Made by a program: the position numbers and the translations under genes
DNA from: an uncultured Eubacteriales bacterium
GTDB taxonomy: Bacteria > Bacillota > Clostridia > Oscillospirales > Oscillospiraceae
NCBI GenBank assembly: GCA_900544945.1
Contig: UQXG01000079.1
Location: 1-10,346 of the forward strand
Reading direction: 5' to 3'
Length of the DNA stretch: 10,346 bases
In this document: one piece after another, positions 6,908 through 10,346 of the stretch
How positions within the stretch are numbered: the stretch's first letter is position 1
How the letters are laid out: every line of letters begins with the position of its first letter
The notes under the pieces: model-generated
Seen by the model: the letters and a program-made list of their open reading frames with translations, nothing else
Told to the model about the DNA's origin: nothing
Databases searched by the model: none

Positions 6908-9622
6908 TCAGCCGTCGTAATCATCCGGGTTATAGAATCCGGAGTCGTCGGAGCCATCGGGGGCCTGGGTGTTGCCGGTATCCATGTTGCCGGGAGGCGA
7001 CTGGTGCACCATGCACTCCAGGTACGGCGTGCCGTTGGGATTGCTGCGGTCGTTGTTGAAGCCCTGCCAGACTCCGCCGCCGTCCAGGTAGATTCCGCCG
7101 GAATCCAGATACTGATCCAAAAGGCCTACCCGGGAGGCGCTGCGGATTTCCTGCACTTCCTCCGCTGTCAGCTTCACAAGAGAAGCGCGATAGACACCGT
7201 TTTCCGGATACTGGCTGCAATACTCCGTGGCAACACCGCCGCCGATGGCGCAGAAGTCCACCATCACATGCTTGTCACAGGTCTCCGTGGGCACGTCCTC
7301 GGGGTAGACGTTAGCGTAGACCACCCGGTCAAACTGCCGCACGTCCGACTTGCAGGCATCCGTGGCAAGCTTTCCGGAATCCAGGCAGACGGCAACGGTG
7401 GTGAAGGCGTTGCCATCGTAGAGAGCTTCCTTGGGAAGCCCCTCGTGAATGGGCTGCATGACTTTGCGCCACAGCACCGCCGCAGGGTTGGTGCCGATGT
7501 TGATCTGCTCTGGCTGGTCATAGCCCACCCAGACCGCGGCGGTATAGTGGGTCGTATAGCCGCAGAACCACCGATCCCGGTTGGAGGAGGTGGTGCCGGT
7601 CTTGCCGGCAATGGACTGGCCGCCGAACAGAGCCGCGCCGCCGGTGCCGTTGTTGGCGGCGTTGTACAGGCAGTAGTTCATATAATTGACGGACTTTTCG
7701 CTTAGAATTTTCCGGCTGTCCTGGGTGTTGTCCAGCACCAGTTCGCCGTCGCTGTTATAGACCTTGGTGTACAGCCGGGACTGGCGGAAAACGCCGTCGT
7801 TGGCAAAGGTTGCGTAGGCCGTGGCCATTTCCTGCACCGTGGAGCCCAGGGTCAGCGCGCCCAGAGCCAGGGGGGCAAGGCCTACATCGGACTTGACCTC
7901 ATACTCCGTGGGGTAGCTCTCCACCAGGCTCTTCTGGCCGAAGTTATACTTGGCGAAGCTATAGCCGTACTCCGTGCCGATGAAATCCAGGGTGCGGGCG
8001 GAAATGGTGTTCACCGAGGACACGATACCCTGGTACACCGTCCGGGCGTACTTGTACTGCCGGTTGTCGTTCTTGGGCCAGTTGCCGTCGGTATAGGTGA
8101 TGGGCAGGTCTTTGAAGACTGTAGCCGGGGTCACTTTGCCGGACTCAAAGGCCGGGGCATAGACGGAAATGGGTTTCTGGGAGGAACCGGTCTGGAGCTT
8201 TGCCTGAGTGGCTCGGTTGTAGCCCATGAAGGTGGTCTTCTCCCCTACGCCGCCAGCCAGCGCCACCACGTCGCCGGTGGTATTGTCAATGACCACGATG
8301 GCGGACTGGAGCTGCTGGTTGCTCCGGGTGGAGGGAATGTTGTCCAGGTTATTGTAGATTTCATCCACCTGCTTCTGGACATCCATGTCCATGGTGGTGT
8401 AAATATGGTAGCCGCCCTTCTGAATTTTGTCCAGGTAGATATTCCGGGCATTCTCGTCCATGTTCTCCCAGACCTTTCCGTCCTGTTCGGCAAGGTAGGA
8501 GGCAAAATCCACAAGCACCGCGTCCACGAACCAGGAATACACATGCTGGGAAGCATCGGTTTTCACGGAGGTGGCGCTGCCGCAGATGGGACAGTAGCAC
8601 ACGTCCCCCTCCCCGGTGAAGTGGCTGCGGGTATTCTGGTAGCCGCACTCATCGTTGCTGCACACCGTCCACCGATCCTCAGCGGCGATACCCTCCTTGA
8701 AGACCATTTCCTGATTCACGGCCTTGGTATATTCATCGTCCGTCAGGTAACCCTGGTCGTGCATCTCGCTGAGCACGTTCAGTTGGCGGTAGCGGTTCCG
8801 CTCCGCGCCGTTGCGCTCCTGGCCTTTGTACTTGTAAACGCTCTGGGAATAGGGGTTAAAGAGGGACGGGTTGTTGGTGATGCTGACGAGGCTGGCGCAC
8901 TCGGCGGGGGTCAGGCTTTGCAGCTCCTTGCCGAAATATTCCGCCGCCGCGCTCTTGACGCCGTAGCAGCCCCGACCCAGGTAGATCTCATTGAGGTAAT
9001 ACTCCATAATGAGGTCTTTGTCGTACTGCTTTTCAAAGAGCTGAGCCCGGAAAATCTCCATCACCTTCCGCTGGACGGTGATGCTCTTCTCCTGGGTCAG
9101 GTTCTTTACCAGCTGCTGGGTGATGGTAGAGCCGCCGAACTGCTGGTCGCCGCCGAAGAACATATTCAGACAGGCCTTGACGGTGGTAATCCAGTCCACG
9201 CCCTGATGCTCATAGAACCGCTTATCCTCAATGGCCACCGCCGCGTGAACCATGGCCTCGGGGATCTCGTCCAGGCTGGCCCACTGCCGGTCGGTGGTGG
9301 TGTAAATCTGCTGGAGCTGCTGAATATCGCCGCTGTTATCCACATAATAAATAAAGGAGGTGCGGGCCAGGTCATAGTCGTCCATGGACCAGTTGCCGGC
9401 CTCCCCCAGAATGTCGTTCTGGAGATAGTCGCCCAGCGTACCCGCAAAAACGGCGCCGCAGATGAGCAGAATCAGCAGCACCGTCGCCGCTGCGCCGATG
9501 GCAACCTTGACGAGGGAAAGAACCCCGGAGCCGGCGGTGTACAGGAGCTTGATCAGCCAGTGAGGATCCCAGTCCTGTCTGGGTTTTTTCCCTCTCCTGT
9601 TAAAAAAATGGTCTTTTGCCAT
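6908..9622 (-). CDS. Class A penicillin-binding protein (PBP1A-like glycosyltransferase/transpeptidase)
   Basis: Bifunctional peptidoglycan synthase, 904 residues, anchored by one membrane helix (about 38-62) after a basic cytoplasmic tail. The GT51 domain has AVAIEDKRFYEHQG (128-141, catalytic Glu132), GGSTITQQLVKN (163-174) and EYYLNEIYLG (207-216). The transpeptidase domain has SxxK at 480-483 (Ser480 acylated), SVN at 536-538 and KTGT at 674-677, so both activities look intact. Between them is an unusual ribbon, Cys321, Cys326, Cys344 and Cys347, predicted outside the cell. The C-terminus has two C-x10-C modules (746-757 and 791-802) and a Gly/Asp/Pro-rich tail. The frame is open to 9700, but the ATG at 9622 has GGAGG 7 bases before it and precedes the charged tail. 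First gene of the minus-strand block, divergent from the gene at 9835. Confidence 0.95.
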   Translation of the reverse strand: MAKDHFFNRRGKKPRQDWDPHWLIKLLYTAGSGVLSLVKVAIGAAATVLLILLICGAVFAGTLGDYLQNDILGEAGNWSMDDYDLARTSFIYYVDNSGDIQQLQQIYTTTDRQWASLDEIPEAMVHAAVAIEDKRFYEHQGVDWITTVKACLNMFFGGDQQFGGSTITQQLVKNLTQEKSITVQRKVMEIFRAQLFEKQYDKDLIMEYYLNEIYLGRGCYGVKSAAAEYFGKELQSLTPAECASLVSITNNPSLFNPYSQSVYKYKGQERNGAERNRYRQLNVLSEMHDQGYLTDDEYTKAVNQEMVFKEGIAAEDRWTVCSNDECGYQNTRSHFTGEGDVCYCPICGSATSVKTDASQHVYSWFVDAVLVDFASYLAEQDGKVWENMDENARNIYLDKIQKGGYHIYTTMDMDVQKQVDEIYNNLDNIPSTRSNQQLQSAIVVIDNTTGDVVALAGGVGEKTTFMGYNRATQAKLQTGSSQKPISVYAPAFESGKVTPATVFKDLPITYTDGNWPKNDNRQYKYARTVYQGIVSSVNTISARTLDFIGTEYGYSFAKYNFGQKSLVESYPTEYEVKSDVGLAPLALGALTLGSTVQEMATAYATFANDGVFRQSRLYTKVYNSDGELVLDNTQDSRKILSEKSVNYMNYCLYNAANNGTGGAALFGGQSIAGKTGTTSSNRDRWFCGYTTHYTAAVWVGYDQPEQINIGTNPAAVLWRKVMQPIHEGLPKEALYDGNAFTTVAVCLDSGKLATDACKSDVRQFDRVVYANVYPEDVPTETCDKHVMVDFCAIGGGVATEYCSQYPENGVYRASLVKLTAEEVQEIRSASRVGLLDQYLDSGGIYLDGGGVWQGFNNDRSNPNGTPYLECMVHQSPPGNMDTGNTQAPDGSDDSGFYNPDDYDG

Positions 9623-9629
9623 AGGAATA

Positions 9630-9634
9630 CCTCC
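9630..9634 (-). promoter_or_regulatory. Ribosome binding site fixing the PBP start
   Basis: GGAGG lies 7 bases before ATG (9622-9620). No comparable site precedes the longer in-frame start at 9700, which would also place translation inside the predicted leader hairpin. Confidence 0.75.
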
Positions 9635-9677
9635 GTAAACAGGGCCCTGCCCCGCAAAAAGCCTGAAAAACAGTTTG

Positions 9678-9705
9678 CCGCATTGCCATGTGCATAGCAA
9701 TACGG
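9678..9705 (-). repeat. Hairpin at the predicted 5' end of the PBP mRNA
   Basis: On the minus strand CCGTATTGC (9705-9697) pairs with GCAATGCGG (9686-9678): nine pairs with one wobble and a 10-base loop. The stem begins where transcription should start given the -10 at 9711-9716. It may protect the transcript's 5' end; no riboswitch class is recognised. Confidence 0.45.
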
Positions 9706-9710
9706 ATTAG

Positions 9711-9719
9711 ATTATAGCA
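9711..9719 (-). promoter_or_regulatory. Extended -10 promoter for the PBP operon
   Basis: The minus strand reads TGC TATAAT, a consensus -10 with the TGn extension. The -35 at 17-base spacing is TTTCGT, a weak match, so the extended -10 is likely decisive. Predicted start is about 9704-9705, leaving a leader of about 82 bases. Confidence 0.65.
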
Positions 9720-9734
9720 TACCAAAATGCAAAA

Positions 9735-9771
9735 CGAAAGTCCTAATTTTTGAATTCCTTATGAACTTTCG
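9735..9771. repeat. Inverted repeat in the divergent intergenic region
   Basis: CGAAAGT (9735-9741) and ACTTTCG (9765-9771) are perfect complements separated by 23 AT-rich bases, upstream of the PBP promoter and between the two divergent genes. The left arm overlaps the PBP -35 region. Could be an operator or coincidence. Confidence 0.35.
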
Positions 9772-9787
9772 CGGCAGTCTTCCTCAT

Positions 9788-9806
9788 AACCGGAAAAATC
9801 CGGGTT
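9788..9806 (+). repeat. Small hairpin upstream of the 9835 gene
   Basis: AACCGGA (9788-9794) pairs with TCCGGGTT (9799-9806) with one bulged G and a loop of four A. It abuts a TACACT (9806-9811) that could be a -10 for the downstream gene, although no convincing -35 is present at the normal spacing. Role unknown. Confidence 0.3.
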
Positions 9807-9834
9807 ACACTAGCTTCGGAAGGAGGGATTACCT

Positions 9835-10059
9835 ATGCGCTGGCGCGGATTGTCCTCCGTGATTGCGGCATTTCTTGTCATTGTAGGCTCCTGGAAGGGG
9901 TATCTGGCCCTGTTTGACCCAGGAAAACAGGAGCCGAAACAGATTTTTCCCCGGCTGGTTTCTTCCCTGCCGGAAGCCGACCAGAAGGCTCTGGAGGCGG
10001 GAATTTCCGTTCGGAATCAACGGGATTTAGAGAGCTTGCTGGAAGATTACCTTTCCTGA
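9835..10059 (+). CDS. Small membrane-anchored protein with BofC C-terminal-like tail (tentative)
   Basis: A 74-residue protein with AGGAGG 8 bases before its ATG. Residues 6-26 form one hydrophobic helix (or an uncleaved signal anchor) after a basic MRWR start, predicting a cytoplasmic N-terminus and an outside tail. The tail (39-73) carries the pattern SLPEADQKALEAGI followed by LESLLEDYLS. From memory this resembles the tail of BofC-like proteins in spore-forming Firmicutes, where BofC restrains intercompartmental sigma-K signalling in Bacillus. This small protein lacks the rest of BofC, so a sporulation role is speculative. It is transcribed divergently from the PBP, and a second plus-strand gene follows after 118 bases with its own promoter. 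That it is a real gene is well supported by the ribosome site and the conserved-looking tail. Confidence 0.75.
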   Translation: MRWRGLSSVIAAFLVIVGSWKGYLALFDPGKQEPKQIFPRLVSSLPEADQKALEAGISVRNQRDLESLLEDYLS

Positions 10060-10072
10060 TGGGATTCGGCGT

Positions 10073-10105
10073 TTTTCGGGACGAAAATTTCTCAGTCGGT
10101 TTTCG
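10073..10105 (+). terminator. Weak hairpins with mutually exclusive pairings, possible terminator
   Basis: TTTTCG (10073-10078), CGAAAA (10082-10087) and TTTTCG (10100-10105) lie in the gap after the small gene. The middle arm can pair with either outer arm, and TTTCTC follows the first hairpin. Stems are only 6 bp and AT-rich, so termination would be weak. Confidence 0.25.
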
Positions 10106-10119
10106 TACAATTTTCCCTC

Positions 10120-10148
10120 TTGATTTTATGCCGACGGGGCGGTAGAAT
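10120..10148 (+). promoter_or_regulatory. Sigma-A-type promoter for the DUF1292 gene
   Basis: TTGATT (10120-10125) and TAGAAT (10143-10148) are separated by exactly 17 bases. Transcription would start near 10155, about 23 bases before the ATG. This is the best-formed -35/-10 pair in the window. Confidence 0.7.
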
Positions 10149-10177
10149 AGAGCCATCCGAGATAGAGGAGCAGGGGT

Positions 10178-10346
10178 ATGGATCAGTACGGTTCCGATTT
10201 TATCACCATCACCGACGACGAGGGAAAGGAATACGAGCTGGAAGTACTCAGTACACTGGAGTATAACGGCTGCACCTACATGGCTGTCATTCCTGCGGGA
10301 GACAGTCAGGACAGCTTGCAGCTGGAGGTCAGCATTCTCAAATCCA
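10178..10346 (+). CDS. DUF1292/YrzB-family protein (3' end beyond the window)
   Basis: The frame opens at ATG 10178 with GAGGAG 7 bases upstream and is still open at the window end, giving 56 complete codons. The visible part begins MDQYGSDFITITDDEGKEYE, followed by a segment with LEYNGCTYMAVIPAG. The ITITDDEGKEYE strand, the later YMAVIP strand and the acidic character match the small YrzB/DUF1292 proteins of Firmicutes, which are about 80-110 residues, so roughly half is probably visible. The biochemical function of the family is not established. In many Firmicutes it neighbours yrrK/ruvX and alaS, but that context lies outside the window here. Confidence 0.82.
   Translation, partial: MDQYGSDFITITDDEGKEYELEVLSTLEYNGCTYMAVIPAGDSQDSLQLEVSILKS

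Noticed and set aside
8405..9697. 430-codon plus-strand open frame opposite the PBP
   Set aside because: Antisense shadow; the opposite strand carries intact GT51 and transpeptidase motifs, and the product has no recognisable domain.
9623..9700. Longer PBP start at 9700
   Set aside because: It would start within the predicted leader hairpin and has no ribosome site, whereas the ATG at 9622 has GGAGG 7 bases upstream.
1..10346. CRISPR array, insertion sequence or defence/toxin system
   Set aside because: No regularly spaced repeats, transposase or integrase motifs, or toxin-antitoxin pair are visible on either strand. Apart from the AT-rich left edge the content is core-genome-like.

Overview
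The window looks like chromosomal DNA of a GC-rich Bacillota, most plausibly an Oscillospiraceae-type gut clostridium. Evidence is the group II ECF transporter core next to truA, a ClpE/ClpC-type unfoldase with an N-terminal zinc finger, a class A PBP with a cysteine-bearing C-terminus, a YrzB/DUF1292 protein and purine-rich Shine-Dalgarno sites. The family-level assignment is inference.

Layout. Bases 1-146 hold the 3' end of an AT-rich (about 29% GC by hand count) plus-strand gene of unknown function. It is compositionally unlike everything else and ends at a short spacer with two hairpins. Bases 242-9622 form a nearly continuous minus-strand block. Read in the direction of transcription it runs: class A PBP (9622-6908), RlmI/RlmK-like SAM methyltransferase (6861-5995), ecfA1 (5981-5109), ecfA2 (5112-4249), ecfT (4256-3450), truA (3442-2663) and, after 97 bases with its own likely promoter, the Clp unfoldase (2565-274). 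A strong GC-rich hairpin (242-266) closes the block. From PBP to truA the gaps are 46, 13, -4, -8 and 7 bases, with no terminator visible, so they probably form one operon.

A divergent intergenic region (9623-9834) separates the PBP from a plus-strand pair. The first is a 74-residue membrane-anchored protein whose tail resembles the BofC C-terminal domain (tentative). The second is a DUF1292/YrzB-family protein that runs off the window end and has a well-formed sigma-A promoter.

Functionally the block combines cell-wall synthesis (PBP), vitamin/micronutrient uptake energising (EcfA1-EcfA2-EcfT, no S component here), RNA modification (TruA pseudouridine synthase and the methyltransferase) and protein quality control (Clp). 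These are mostly core genes. I found no clear undescribed system. The points most worth a second look are a four-cysteine ribbon inserted in the extracytoplasmic part of the PBP, a duplicated C-x10-C module at its C-terminus, hairpins predicted at the very 5' ends of the PBP and Clp transcripts, and the compositional break at the left edge.
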